Shown one piece after another: positions 27,844 to 36,468 of a stretch of DNA of 64,000 bases. The first letter of the stretch is position 1; each line of letters opens with the position of its first letter. The notes beneath the pieces were generated by a model that saw nothing but the letters and a program-made list of their open reading frames with translations, was not told where the DNA came from and did no database searches. The stretch lies in assembly GCA_002748705.1 (NCBI GenBank), contig PDSZ01000023.1:62001-126000 (forward strand). The letters are read 5' to 3'. The DNA is from Candidatus Fermentibacterota bacterium (GTDB taxonomy: Bacteria > Fermentibacterota > Fermentibacteria > Fermentibacterales > Fermentibacteraceae). A program made the position numbers and the translations under genes.

Positions 27844-28773
27844 TCAGCTCTCTTTTCTGATGCTGAACGGTACTCGTCTGTTCTGTGCAGCAAGGGCTTC
27901 CGCAACCATTCCCATGAGAATAATCTGCAGAGAAGCAAGTATGAACATTACAGCAGTAGGGGAGACTATGGGAAGCTCAAAGAACGGTGCGCCTGTGTTT
28001 AACGAAACTGCCGCAGCTGTTGCCAGATCGAAGACAAGCTTCACAAATCCCAGAATGAAGCATATGACTGAAACAGGAAAAAACACTCTGAACGGCCTGA
28101 AAAGAACAGAAAGCCTCAGAACGAGGAAAATGAAGCTGAAAAACAGGTCGGGAGTAATCTTGGACCTTCCCTGCCTGCGGTAGTAGTTAATTGGAACATA
28201 TTCAACCTTCAGGTTGTCGCAGAGAGAGGCAACGGTGATGGTGGATGTGAAGGAGAAGCCGTCAGGATAGAGGTGAATGTACCTGACAGCCAGATCTCTT
28301 GTGAAAAGCCTGAGCCCTGAGTTCAGGTCAGGTACAGGCTGCTGTACTATATAGGAAGCAAGACTGCGAACCATTTTCTTGAACGGCACCCTTACAGGTT
28401 CAATGTTCACATGGTCGCCTGTTCTTGAACCGGTGACCATCACCGCTCCTGTTTCCTGCATCTTTTTCAGAAGGTCAGGCAGTCTGTCTATGGGATATGT
28501 TCCGTCTGCATCTGTAATTGCTATAAGCTTACTCTCTGTGTTCCTGATGCCTGTTTTCAGAGCTGCGCCGTATCCGGCATTTACAGAGTGGCTTATAACC
28601 CTGGCTCCAGCCTCCGCAGCCATTTCAGCTGTTCCGTCACTGGAGCCGTCATCAATAACCAGCACTTCTCCGCTGACCCCTGAGCTTTTCAGCGCGGCCA
28701 GAGCATGATTGACAGATTCAGTGATAGCCTCTTTTTCGTTATAGGCCGGAATGAGGATACTCACTTGGTGCAT
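27844..28773 (-). CDS. GT2 family glycosyltransferase with C-terminal membrane helices
   Basis: 309 residues from ATG 28773 (GGAGAG upstream); an earlier in-frame start at 28803 adds a non-family tail. The GT-A fold begins SILIPAYNEKEAI, with nucleotide/metal motif ITDADGTYP, VIDDGSSDG and a GSRTG loop. Two hydrophobic helices near 225-300 (FRVFFPVSVICFILGFVKL, AVMFILASLQIILMGMVA) are typical of polyprenyl-phosphate glycosyltransferases of the DPM1/GtrB type. It likely transfers a sugar to a lipid carrier at the inner face of the membrane. It is the first gene of the minus operon with AsnB copy 1. Confidence 0.9.
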   Translation of the reverse strand: MHQVSILIPAYNEKEAITESVNHALAALKSSGVSGEVLVIDDGSSDGTAEMAAEAGARVISHSVNAGYGAALKTGIRNTESKLIAITDADGTYPIDRLPDLLKKMQETGAVMVTGSRTGDHVNIEPVRVPFKKMVRSLASYIVQQPVPDLNSGLRLFTRDLAVRYIHLYPDGFSFTSTITVASLCDNLKVEYVPINYYRRQGRSKITPDLFFSFIFLVLRLSVLFRPFRVFFPVSVICFILGFVKLVFDLATAAAVSLNTGAPFFELPIVSPTAVMFILASLQIILMGMVAEALAAQNRRVPFSIRKES

Positions 28774-28845
28774 AACTCTCCATATCGTATTATCAGGGCA
28801 CAAAACTATGCGGCTGAAAGGACTTCTTCCTGTGAAATCATACCT

Positions 28846-29856
28846 GTGAATATCTCTGAATTGTTTAAAACCCGCAACAGCAGGCTCACTGTGCTTTCCA
28901 TCTGCCTGGCGTTGGCCATTCTGTGGTTTCTTCTCTGGAGAACAGGTTTTGACAGGTTTATTGAGAAGGTTGATGAAGTGCCGCCGATTGTGCTTCTTCC
29001 TCTTGCTGTTGTCTATACTGTTTCATGGTTTTTTCGCGGTCTAAGGCTGAAGATTATACTCAGAATGCTTGAAGCGGAGCTTTCTGTTCTGCAGTCCGGA
29101 TGTGTTGAACTGCTTGCAGACCTTCCCAATCAGTTCATACCGGCAAGGCTGGGTGACGCGGTGAAGATTCTGTATATGCACCGCTCAGGGATTATCGATT
29201 ACAAAACCGGCACCTTTGCAGCCCTCATGGTAAGGATGATGGATCTTGCTGCTGTAACTTCCCTTGCTCTGTTCAGCGCACTTTTTGTCTCAGGTTCCCT
29301 TTCGGAAGGATACTCATCTTATCTCCTTGCAAGCGGTGGAATAATGCTGCTCACCGGAGGTGCATGGGTTCTTGCTGTGAAGCGCCCTGAACTGATTAAG
29401 AAGCTGCTTGCAGGGCCCCTTGGAAGATTCAGGGCCGCTGTTGATCAGGTCTCTGAAAGAATGGCGAAAAGTCCCGGTACTCTCATGGGTATTCTCGGTG
29501 TTTCAATGTCAGTCTGGCTCTTTGATATCCTCACTCTTTTCATCTTCATGAGGGTTTTTTCCATTCAGCTCACAATACCTGAAACAGCTTTTGTGATGCT
29601 TCTGGCAACCATTGCCAAGATCATGCCCTTTACTCCAAACGGGCTTGGGGTTTATGAGGGTATGATGGTGGTTATACTGGCAGGGGCAGGGGTGGATGAA
29701 AGCACAGCCCTTACTGTGGCTGTTCTTGACCACGGGTTTATGAATGTCTGGTCTTTTCTGCTCTCGGTTCTTGCAGTGTACCGCCTGGGCCTCGGAGCTC
29801 GAGGAGCCGAAGAGCTTTTCAGGCAGTCAGCTGAAAAACCTACATGTGATTCCTGA
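28846..29856 (+). CDS. Flippase-like integral membrane protein (LPG synthase TM / UPF0104 family)
   Basis: About 336 residues with some eight hydrophobic segments, starting LTVLSICLALAILWFLLW. NQFIPARLGDAVKILYM, MVRMMDLAAV and FTPNGLGVYEGMMVVIL are hallmarks of the AglD/lysylphosphatidylglycerol-synthase transmembrane family. The start is uncertain: GTG 28846 is favoured, TTG 28861 is possible, and the open frame reaches 28705 but overlaps the divergent GT2 gene. Members move or modify lipid-linked intermediates, which fits the flanking glycan genes. The 3' end overlaps AsnB copy 2, which is convergent, by 17 bases. Confidence 0.82.
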   Translation: MNISELFKTRNSRLTVLSICLALAILWFLLWRTGFDRFIEKVDEVPPIVLLPLAVVYTVSWFFRGLRLKIILRMLEAELSVLQSGCVELLADLPNQFIPARLGDAVKILYMHRSGIIDYKTGTFAALMVRMMDLAAVTSLALFSALFVSGSLSEGYSSYLLASGGIMLLTGGAWVLAVKRPELIKKLLAGPLGRFRAAVDQVSERMAKSPGTLMGILGVSMSVWLFDILTLFIFMRVFSIQLTIPETAFVMLLATIAKIMPFTPNGLGVYEGMMVVILAGAGVDESTALTVAVLDHGFMNVWSFLLSVLAVYRLGLGARGAEELFRQSAEKPTCDS

Positions 29857-31759
29857 AATTTCCGGTATTGATGAACATGTCGAACCAGATAAGAAAGTTC
29901 AGTATGCTCCAGAGGGTTCTGCCGTTGTCCTGTTTTCTGTTCATATGATTGTTCCACAGTCTTGTTACCTCTTCAGGGTTCAGAATACCGCTTGCACCTG
30001 TTCTATCAGGTGAGAACCACTCTGTTCCTATGTGCGTAAGAGAATCCTCGAACCACATTGAGTAGGGAAGCTCTATGCCGAAGTTCTGCCGTTTGCGAAC
30101 TGCAGGAGGAAGGACCTGTCTCATGGCTTTCTTCTCAACATATCTTCTGGTAAAGCCGCGAATCTTGTACCTGCTTGGAATGGTGGTGAAAAACTCCACT
30201 GCTTTTCTGTCCATGAAGGGAAACCTTGCCTCTACTGAATTGGCCATGAACATTCTGTCATTCTTCTGCATCAGGTCTCCGATGAAGAAGTATTTCATGT
30301 CCATGTGTGCCAGTTTGTCCAGTTCAGACTGGTAATCCAGTGAATAGAACATGTCAGAGAAGATCCTCTCAGTAGGCTCCAGAGAACCGCACCATGGCAT
30401 AAGCTGCCTTTTACCGTTTTTGTCAAGAACATGCCGGTAGTGCATGTGAGCTTCAGGAGCGGTAAGCTCCGCACCTGCTGTGAACCTCCTGGCCAGAAAC
30501 TCGAAGCTTAACTTGCTGTAGGATACAGGAAGCCTGGAAGCCGCAGCTCTGTTGAACCGGCGGAGAAACGAAGGAACAAATCTTTTGTAAAACCGTGACA
30601 AATGGTTTGCCATGTGTGTTTCGTAGGCATTGGATATTTCGTCGCCGCCTTCTCCTGAGAGAAGCACCTTCACATATTTTGATGCTTCCTCCGACAGAAG
30701 CATGAAGGGAATAGCCGAACCGTCTCCAATTGGTTCGTCCATGTAGGCCATCTGCCTGTAAAGACATCGCATGACATCTTTCGGATTAACCTCTATTTCG
30801 TGGTGTATGCTTCCTGCGTATGAGGCCATTATCCGCTGATATGATGATTCGTCAAAGCTTTTCTCGTTTACTTTAAGGGAAAAAGAATGCAGTTCCTTTC
30901 CCTTCCCGAGTACCCTTGCGAGGCCCAGTATGGAGCTGCTGTCCAGCCCTCCTGAGAGTGTGGTTCCAACTGGAGCATCAGAGATGAGATTTCTGTTCAC
31001 AGCATTCAGAATAGCGTCATAGAAACCTTCTTCCGCCTCACGGAATGTCATTCCGCTGTCCGGTTTGAACTGAATACGATAGTACTCCACAGGCTCAACA
31101 GACTGAGGTTCGTTCAAGTCTATTTCCAGCATATGGGAACCGTCCATTTCATGGACATTCTTAAACGCCGTTCCGGTTCCAGGAATGTACGCGAGAGAAA
31201 AGTAGTGAAAAATCGCTTCTCTGTTCACTTCAGGGGTGAAACCATCAACTTCCATAAAGGACTTGATTTCAGAAGCAAAGTAGAGCCTGTCTCCTTTTCT
31301 GTGCCAGAAAAGGGGCCTTGTTCCGTAGAAATCCCTTACTATGTAGACCTTCTGTCTGTTCCTGTCGTACAGGGTGAATGCGAACATTCCTGAAAGGTGT
31401 TTCAGGCATTCAATTCCCATTTCCTCGTAAAGGTGAAGGAGCACTTCCGTATCAGAAGTGGTTCTGAAACTGTATTTTGCCGCCAGATCAAACTGCCTGC
31501 TAAGTTCCCTGAAGTTGGTGATTTCTCCATTGTATGCCAGCCATACTGATCCTGAATCGTTCTGCATGGGAAGGTCTGCCTGATCTGAAAGGTCAATAAT
31601 GCTTAACCGTGTATTTCCCAGAAAACACCTTGAGTCGTGCAGATGATCGGAAGAATCAGGCCCCCGATGCCTGAGAATATCTGTCATTCTTCTTCCTGAA
31701 GAAAGGTCGGTTTCTGTAAGCTCAGAGCCCAGGCTGATGATTCCCGCTATTCCGCACAT
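29840..31759 (-). CDS. asnB: Asparagine-synthase-like glutamine amidotransferase (copy 2)
   Basis: 639 residues from ATG 31759, chosen so that Cys2 of MCGIAGI becomes the N-terminal nucleophile and because AGAGAGGA lies upstream. It has RHRGPDSSDH, AYNGEITNFRE, GTTLSGGLDSSSILGL and LLSGEGGDEISNAYETH. Overall layout matches copy 1, and both share a C-terminal block ending in similar text (DNGRxLW, then NFLIWFDMF here and NYMMWHSLY in copy 1). They are probably paralogues with related acceptor substrates in a surface glycan or lipid pathway. It is transcribed opposite to the flippase and divergently from the GT39-like gene. Confidence 0.93.
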   Translation of the reverse strand: MCGIAGIISLGSELTETDLSSGRRMTDILRHRGPDSSDHLHDSRCFLGNTRLSIIDLSDQADLPMQNDSGSVWLAYNGEITNFRELSRQFDLAAKYSFRTTSDTEVLLHLYEEMGIECLKHLSGMFAFTLYDRNRQKVYIVRDFYGTRPLFWHRKGDRLYFASEIKSFMEVDGFTPEVNREAIFHYFSLAYIPGTGTAFKNVHEMDGSHMLEIDLNEPQSVEPVEYYRIQFKPDSGMTFREAEEGFYDAILNAVNRNLISDAPVGTTLSGGLDSSSILGLARVLGKGKELHSFSLKVNEKSFDESSYQRIMASYAGSIHHEIEVNPKDVMRCLYRQMAYMDEPIGDGSAIPFMLLSEEASKYVKVLLSGEGGDEISNAYETHMANHLSRFYKRFVPSFLRRFNRAAASRLPVSYSKLSFEFLARRFTAGAELTAPEAHMHYRHVLDKNGKRQLMPWCGSLEPTERIFSDMFYSLDYQSELDKLAHMDMKYFFIGDLMQKNDRMFMANSVEARFPFMDRKAVEFFTTIPSRYKIRGFTRRYVEKKAMRQVLPPAVRKRQNFGIELPYSMWFEDSLTHIGTEWFSPDRTGASGILNPEEVTRLWNNHMNRKQDNGRTLWSILNFLIWFDMFINTGNFRNHM

Positions 31760-31875
31760 GGTTTCCTCTCTTTCAGTCAGGTTCCGAAAGCTAATCAATC
31801 AGGAGCATTTCATCCACCTGTTCTTTACTTGGTTATTCTGAATGGGTATTGATTGGTGAGTTCTGGAGGCTGTTC

Positions 31876-33249
31876 TTGAAAAAACGGATTGACAAAATAC
31901 TGATTCTGGTGTTTCTGGCTGCGCTGATTCCCAGGGTTCTCGCAGCGGTTTATGCTCCCCATCAGCCCTGGCAGCACTGGGATGTGGCTCACGATGTTGT
32001 AATAGCAAGAAATCTTGCCGCGGGACATGGGTTTGCCAATGAACCAGGGCATCCCACGGCATACAGGTATCCTCTTCTTCCGCTGATTCTTTCAGTTTTT
32101 TTCAGAGTTTTTGGCGAAAGATACATTCCCTTCATGCTTTTGCAGGCACTGCTCGGCGCACTTACTGCCGCCATGACAGCACAGACAGGAAAGAAAGTAT
32201 TCGGCAAACCTCTGGCTCTTTCGGCAGGGCTTTTTACAGCTCTCAATCCTGAACTTATCTCGTTTACCAGAATGATGCTCACTGAAACACTGTTCGCCTT
32301 TTTTCTAGCGCTTGCAGGACTTTTGCTGACAGGATTTCTTGAGAAACGAAGCTTTCTCTTCGCAGCTCTTTCCGGCGCAGTTCTGGGAGCGGCTTCTCTG
32401 TGCAGACCGGTTGCTCTTGTCTGGGAAGCTGTTTTCGGGCTTTTCTTCATTGTAAGAGGCGAAAACAGTTTTTCTTCCAGAGTAAAACTGCTGCTCACAA
32501 TGGCGCTGTTTACCATTCTTCCACTCTCTCCCTGGCTTTACAGGAACGCAGCTGTATCAGGGAAACCTGTACTGGCCACATCAGGAGGAATAACATTCTG
32601 GTTATACGGTCACAACGACGCAGAGAGGGCTGACGAGAATACAGTTCGTCCTCTGGAGTTCATGAAGATCAATGAAGAGTTAAACCCGAGAAATTACTTT
32701 ACTACAGGAGAAGGTGATCCTGCTGACATGGTTCCTGTTTTCAACATGGAGCCTAGTTATCAGGCCTTTTCTTTTGAACAGCGTGTAGTTGACAGAATGG
32801 AAGGCCTTAATGAATTTGAGGCAGACAGAGAACTGAACTTGATGGCAATGGAATACATTCGCGGCAATCCCCTTCCTTCTCTGAAGTTTGCCTTTGAAAA
32901 CATTATGAAAACCTTTGCATACACAGAGATGAGCGGCAGAATGAACATTGTTCTCTGTATGCTTATGCCGTTTTTCTTTCTTGGTGTGCATACCCTTTCA
33001 GTAAACAGAAGTGTTTCATGGACAGTTTTCTCATGTCTGATTTCGATGCTGGCAGTACATTTTATCTTTTATTTTGATCACCGTTTTAGAGTGCCTTATG
33101 AGCCTTTTCTTGCCCTTTTGGGCACTGCCGGTATCTATCGATTCTGGCAGGGCAATCTTTCAGTACGGGAAAAAATCAGCCTCATTGCCGGAGTATTTGT
33201 TCCTGCAGCTGTAAACTATTTCCTCGTATGGGGTAATCCATCCGGGTAA
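31876..33249 (+). CDS. GT39/ArnT-like membrane glycosyltransferase
   Basis: 457 residues from TTG 31876, which has GGAGG 6 bases upstream; the open frame extends to TTG 31849. There are 10-12 hydrophobic segments. The first periplasmic loop has QHWDVAHD (likely catalytic acidic residues), NLAAGHGF and YRYPLLPLIL, typical of PMT_2/DPM-dependent glycosyltransferases that use polyprenyl-phosphate sugars. Together with GT2, the flippase and two AsnB-like proteins it points to a periplasmic glycosylation or lipid modification pathway. No gene is seen between 33250 and 33452. Confidence 0.85.
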   Translation: MKKRIDKILILVFLAALIPRVLAAVYAPHQPWQHWDVAHDVVIARNLAAGHGFANEPGHPTAYRYPLLPLILSVFFRVFGERYIPFMLLQALLGALTAAMTAQTGKKVFGKPLALSAGLFTALNPELISFTRMMLTETLFAFFLALAGLLLTGFLEKRSFLFAALSGAVLGAASLCRPVALVWEAVFGLFFIVRGENSFSSRVKLLLTMALFTILPLSPWLYRNAAVSGKPVLATSGGITFWLYGHNDAERADENTVRPLEFMKINEELNPRNYFTTGEGDPADMVPVFNMEPSYQAFSFEQRVVDRMEGLNEFEADRELNLMAMEYIRGNPLPSLKFAFENIMKTFAYTEMSGRMNIVLCMLMPFFFLGVHTLSVNRSVSWTVFSCLISMLAVHFIFYFDHRFRVPYEPFLALLGTAGIYRFWQGNLSVREKISLIAGVFVPAAVNYFLVWGNPSG

Positions 33250-33452
33250 TTGAAGCTGCTTTGCTGACCCCTGGCTTCTTCTACTGCGAAAAGACTCTGT
33301 AGAGAGAACAAGGGCTGTACATCAGGAACTTGCCAATCTGTTTTCATTCTTCAAAGCACTGAAGCTGTCAGAATCAGGACAATTTTCTGAGAACAATACG
33401 AAATCCAGCAGTTAAGATTGGCAGGCTGTCAGCAGGTTATTGACACTTAAAA

Positions 33453-33472
33453 GGGGCAGCCGAAGCTGCCCC
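33453..33472 (-). terminator. Rho-independent terminator for the barrel protein gene
   Basis: The 8-bp G+C-rich stem GGGGCAGC/GCTGCCCC has a TTCG loop on the minus strand (a C(UUCG)G tetraloop) and is followed by TTTTAAG. It lies 23 bases past the stop of the barrel gene. Confidence 0.9.
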
Positions 33473-33495
33473 GCATACCGGACTGCATAAGGTTT

Positions 33496-34032
33496 CTAGA
33501 AGTTGATGCCGCCCTGAATGCCTATCCACATCTCGTCCGTATCAAAGTCCATCAAGTGCAGTTTGGCACTGATGTCTATGTCGCCTGTACCCACAAGAGG
33601 AGTAATTATGCCTGCTCCGATGTAACCGCCTATTTCACTGTCAGAATCGTCAGCATCAGTACCGTCGGGAAATTCTATTTCTGCACTGGCTATATCCAGC
33701 TCAAGACCCCCTGCTGCATATATTTTTCCCGAGTAGCTTCTTACTCCCGCTGTTATCGGAATGATGTGTCCGGAAAAGTCAATATCGCCTCCGGCACTGG
33801 CCTCAAGAGCATCTTCGTAGTCATCGTCCAGTTTCAGCGGTACATAGCCGATTGAGCCTTCAATTGCCACAACTGCCATATGGGAGAGCACCTGGCCGCC
33901 GAAGTAAAATGAACCGCTGTAGACATCTCCTGCGTCCCCTGAGGGGAACCAGTAACCTATCTGCGGTCCGAATTCAGTCAGTCCTCCGAAGGCTGCTGCT
34001 GCGAGAACTGCCATGATAACAAGTGTTTTCAT
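33496..34032 (-). CDS. Small outer-membrane beta-barrel protein
   Basis: 178 residues: signal peptide MKTLVIMAVLAAAAFG, then alternating strands with a terminal aromatic residue (GGINF at the end), as in OmpW/porin-like eight-stranded barrels. Acidic loops (DDDYEDALE, DGTDADDSDSE) could bind cations. I do not recognise a named family. The ATG has AAGGAGGG upstream and a clear terminator follows, so it is monocistronic and may be well expressed. Confidence 0.75.
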   Translation of the reverse strand: MKTLVIMAVLAAAAFGGLTEFGPQIGYWFPSGDAGDVYSGSFYFGGQVLSHMAVVAIEGSIGYVPLKLDDDYEDALEASAGGDIDFSGHIIPITAGVRSYSGKIYAAGGLELDIASAEIEFPDGTDADDSDSEIGGYIGAGIITPLVGTGDIDISAKLHLMDFDTDEMWIGIQGGINF

Positions 34033-34060
34033 TTTTCCCTCCTTACAGGGTTGATTGGAT

Positions 34061-34088
34061 TGAATATGCAGTTTTAACTGAAACTCAA
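34061..34088 (-). promoter_or_regulatory. Possible promoter of the barrel protein gene
   Basis: On the minus strand TTGAGT (34088-34083) and TATTCA (34066-34061) are 16 bases apart, about 30 bases before the ATG. The match is weak. Confidence 0.3.
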
Positions 34089-34236
34089 CCAGCCTTGAGA
34101 ATAAGGTGGTATTGCCGGAAGAGCACTCATAATTCTGTTGTAATTGAGCTGCATCTACTTATGCCTGGTTTTCAGTTCTTTGAAAACTGCAACAACTGTT
34201 TCCACAGATTCTGAGAACAGAAGTCAAATCTGTCAA

Positions 34237-34263
34237 TGCGGCAGCGCTAAAGGCACTGCCGCA
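34237..34263 (-). terminator. Terminator-like hairpin after urocanate hydratase
   Basis: An 11-bp stem (TGCGGCAGTGC with GCGCTGCCGCA, including one G:U pair on the minus strand) with a 5-base loop lies 12 bases past the hutU stop. Only a short T-run follows. Confidence 0.6.
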
Positions 34264-34275
34264 CAATCTGCATAC

Positions 34276-36279
34276 CTAAAACTGGTTAAGAACCTCATCA
34301 TCGGCTATTTCAGGAATTGTTACCTTCATGAGAGGTTCAGCCTTCATAGCCTGCTTTATTGCCCATAGAGCGCCTTCATTTCTGGCCCAGCTTCTTCGGG
34401 CAAGACCGTTGCCCACATCCCAGGAGAGCATTGATTTTGCCCTTGCGGCAGCGTCATCTGAACCGTCCAGGAGCATGCCGAATCCGCCGTTAATCACCTC
34501 GCCCCAGCCTACGCCGCCGCCGTTGTGAATGCTGACCCAGGTGGCTCCTCTGAAGGCGTCGCCTATTACATTTTGCACTGCCATGTCCGCTGTGAACATT
34601 GAGCCGTCACGGATATTCGCAGTTTCTCTGTAGGGGCTGTCAGTTCCGGAAACATCGTGATGGTCCCTGCCGAGAACCACAGGCGCGGAGATTGTTCCGT
34701 TCTTCACAGCCTTATTGAACTCCAGAGCCAGCTCTATTCTGCCTGCCCAGTCGGTGTAGAGTATTCTTGCCTGTGAACCTACCACCATTCTGTTTTCCTC
34801 TGCCTGTCTGATCCAGCGCAGATTGTCCAGAAGCTGCTGACGGTTCTCTTCAGAAGCCTCTTCCGCCATTCTCTGCAGAACTTCAGCGGCTATTCTGTCT
34901 GTCTTCTGCAGGTCCTCATGGCTGCCTGAGGCGCATACCCATCTAAAGGGGCCGAATCCAAGATCGAAGCAGATGGGGCCCATTATGTCTTCCACATATG
35001 AAGGATATGCGAAGGTGCCGTCTTCTTTCAGTATGCCTTCAGCACCTGCCCTTGATGATTCAAGCAGGAATGCGTTGCCGTAGTCCCAGAAGTGCATGCC
35101 TCGCCGGCACATGGCGTTTACAGCCTTCACATGCCTTCTGAGGGACTCACGGACTTTCTCTTTGAAGGTTTCCGGTTCCTCCACCATCATTCTGTTGCTC
35201 TCTTCAAGGGTCAGGCCGGCAGGATAGTATCCCCCCATCCAGGGGTTGTGAAGGCTGGTCTGATCGCTGCCCAGATCGATGTGGATGTTCTCCTCAACAA
35301 GCTTTTCCCAGAGATCAACAATGTTTCCCTGATAACCCAGAGACAGAGGTTTCTTCTCTTTCTGAGCCTTTCGGATTCTGGTTACTACACGGTCAAGGTC
35401 ATCTTCAATTTCCTGAAGCCATCCCTGTTCAAACCTTGTCTGTGTAGCTTTCGGGTTTATCTCAGCCACCACACCGATGGCTCCTGCTATAACAGCAGCC
35501 TTTGCCTGGGCACCGCTCATGCCGCCCAGACCGCTTGTAACGAAGATCTTTCCTGTAAGACCCTCTTCCGCTGTCTTAAGGTACTTTCTTCCTGCATTCA
35601 GAAGGGTGATAGTGGTGCCGTGAACTATGCCCTGGGGGCCTATGTACATGAAGCTTCCAGCGGTCATCTGGCCATAGGAGGTAACTCCCAGCGCAGCCAT
35701 TTTCGTGTAGTCGTCCTGGCTTGAGTAGTTTGGTATAACCATGCCGTTGGTAACAACAACTCTCGGTGCATCCTTGTGTGAGGGGAAGAGACCCAGAGGA
35801 TGGCCGGAGTAAAGAACCAGCGTCTGTTCCTCGGTCATTTCCGAGAGATACTTCATTGTAATCAGGTACTGGGCCCAGTTCTGAAATACTGTTCCGTTGC
35901 CTCCGTAGGTAATCAGCTCCTCAGGGTGCTGGGCAACAGCCTTGTCCAGATTGTTCTGAATCATCAGCATGATAGCGGCTGCCTGGGGGGTTTTTGCAGG
36001 GTATTCTTCTATTGCCCTTGCCTTCATCTCATAGGTGGGTCTGAATCTGTACATATAGATTCGGCCGGTGGTTTTCAGCTCTTCTGCAAACTCCGGCGCA
36101 AGTTCTCTGTGCCATTCCTTTGGAAAGTACCTGAGGGCGTTCTTCAGCGCCAGCTTTTTTTCTTTCCCGCTGAGAATGTCAGGTCTGGCAGGTGCTCTGT
36201 TTACGCCTTCCATTGAAGGGGGCATTTCCGGAATACTGTCTGGAATGCCCTGCATGATCTGTTCTTTGAAGGTGTTCAT
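34276..36279 (-). CDS. hutU: Urocanate hydratase, long form
   Basis: 667 residues from ATG 36279 (GGAGGA upstream); the open frame extends 58 codons further but lies in the divergent promoter region. Hallmarks are ITYGGNGTVFQNWAQYL, LYSGHPLGLFPSH, TAGSFMYIGPQGIVHG, VTSGLGGMSGAQAKA (NAD+ binding) and VSIHNGGGVGWGEVINGG. The enzyme hydrates urocanate to imidazolone propionate in histidine degradation with tightly bound NAD+. The length exceeds the classical 550-560 form and fits the longer branch. No hutH, hutI or glutamate formiminotransferase genes are in the window. Confidence 0.95.
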   Translation of the reverse strand: MNTFKEQIMQGIPDSIPEMPPSMEGVNRAPARPDILSGKEKKLALKNALRYFPKEWHRELAPEFAEELKTTGRIYMYRFRPTYEMKARAIEEYPAKTPQAAAIMLMIQNNLDKAVAQHPEELITYGGNGTVFQNWAQYLITMKYLSEMTEEQTLVLYSGHPLGLFPSHKDAPRVVVTNGMVIPNYSSQDDYTKMAALGVTSYGQMTAGSFMYIGPQGIVHGTTITLLNAGRKYLKTAEEGLTGKIFVTSGLGGMSGAQAKAAVIAGAIGVVAEINPKATQTRFEQGWLQEIEDDLDRVVTRIRKAQKEKKPLSLGYQGNIVDLWEKLVEENIHIDLGSDQTSLHNPWMGGYYPAGLTLEESNRMMVEEPETFKEKVRESLRRHVKAVNAMCRRGMHFWDYGNAFLLESSRAGAEGILKEDGTFAYPSYVEDIMGPICFDLGFGPFRWVCASGSHEDLQKTDRIAAEVLQRMAEEASEENRQQLLDNLRWIRQAEENRMVVGSQARILYTDWAGRIELALEFNKAVKNGTISAPVVLGRDHHDVSGTDSPYRETANIRDGSMFTADMAVQNVIGDAFRGATWVSIHNGGGVGWGEVINGGFGMLLDGSDDAAARAKSMLSWDVGNGLARRSWARNEGALWAIKQAMKAEPLMKVTIPEIADDEVLNQF

Positions 36280-36390
36280 CTGTCCTCCGATTTCTGATAT
36301 GACTCTACTGTGGAAAGATATAAAAAACGCCCTGGTTTTGCCCCTTGCTCTGCCTGAGTTGGTAACTCCGGTTTTGACTCTCCTTCGCGA

Positions 36391-36419
36391 TTGTTTCGAA
36401 TCTGCTATTCCCTTATAAC
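36391..36419 (+). promoter_or_regulatory. Promoter of the secreted carboxypeptidase gene
   Basis: TTGTTT (36391-36396) and TATAAC (36414-36419) are 17 bases apart, about 50 bases before the ATG at 36469, between divergent hutU and carboxypeptidase genes. Confidence 0.5.
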
Positions 36420-36468
36420 AATGCGTGTTGTTTTTCATCAATCCTGGAGTCAATACTGGAGGTACCCA

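Noticed and set aside
33250..33452. Separated complementary segments GCCAATCT (33332) and AGATTGGC (33415)
   Set aside because: Only 8 bases with about 75 bases between them; not distinguishable from chance.
36341..36420. tRNA-like stretch (GAGTTGGTAACTC followed by TTTCGAATC)
   Set aside because: No acceptor stem or T-stem pairing can be formed around it; it lies in the divergent hutU/carboxypeptidase promoter region.
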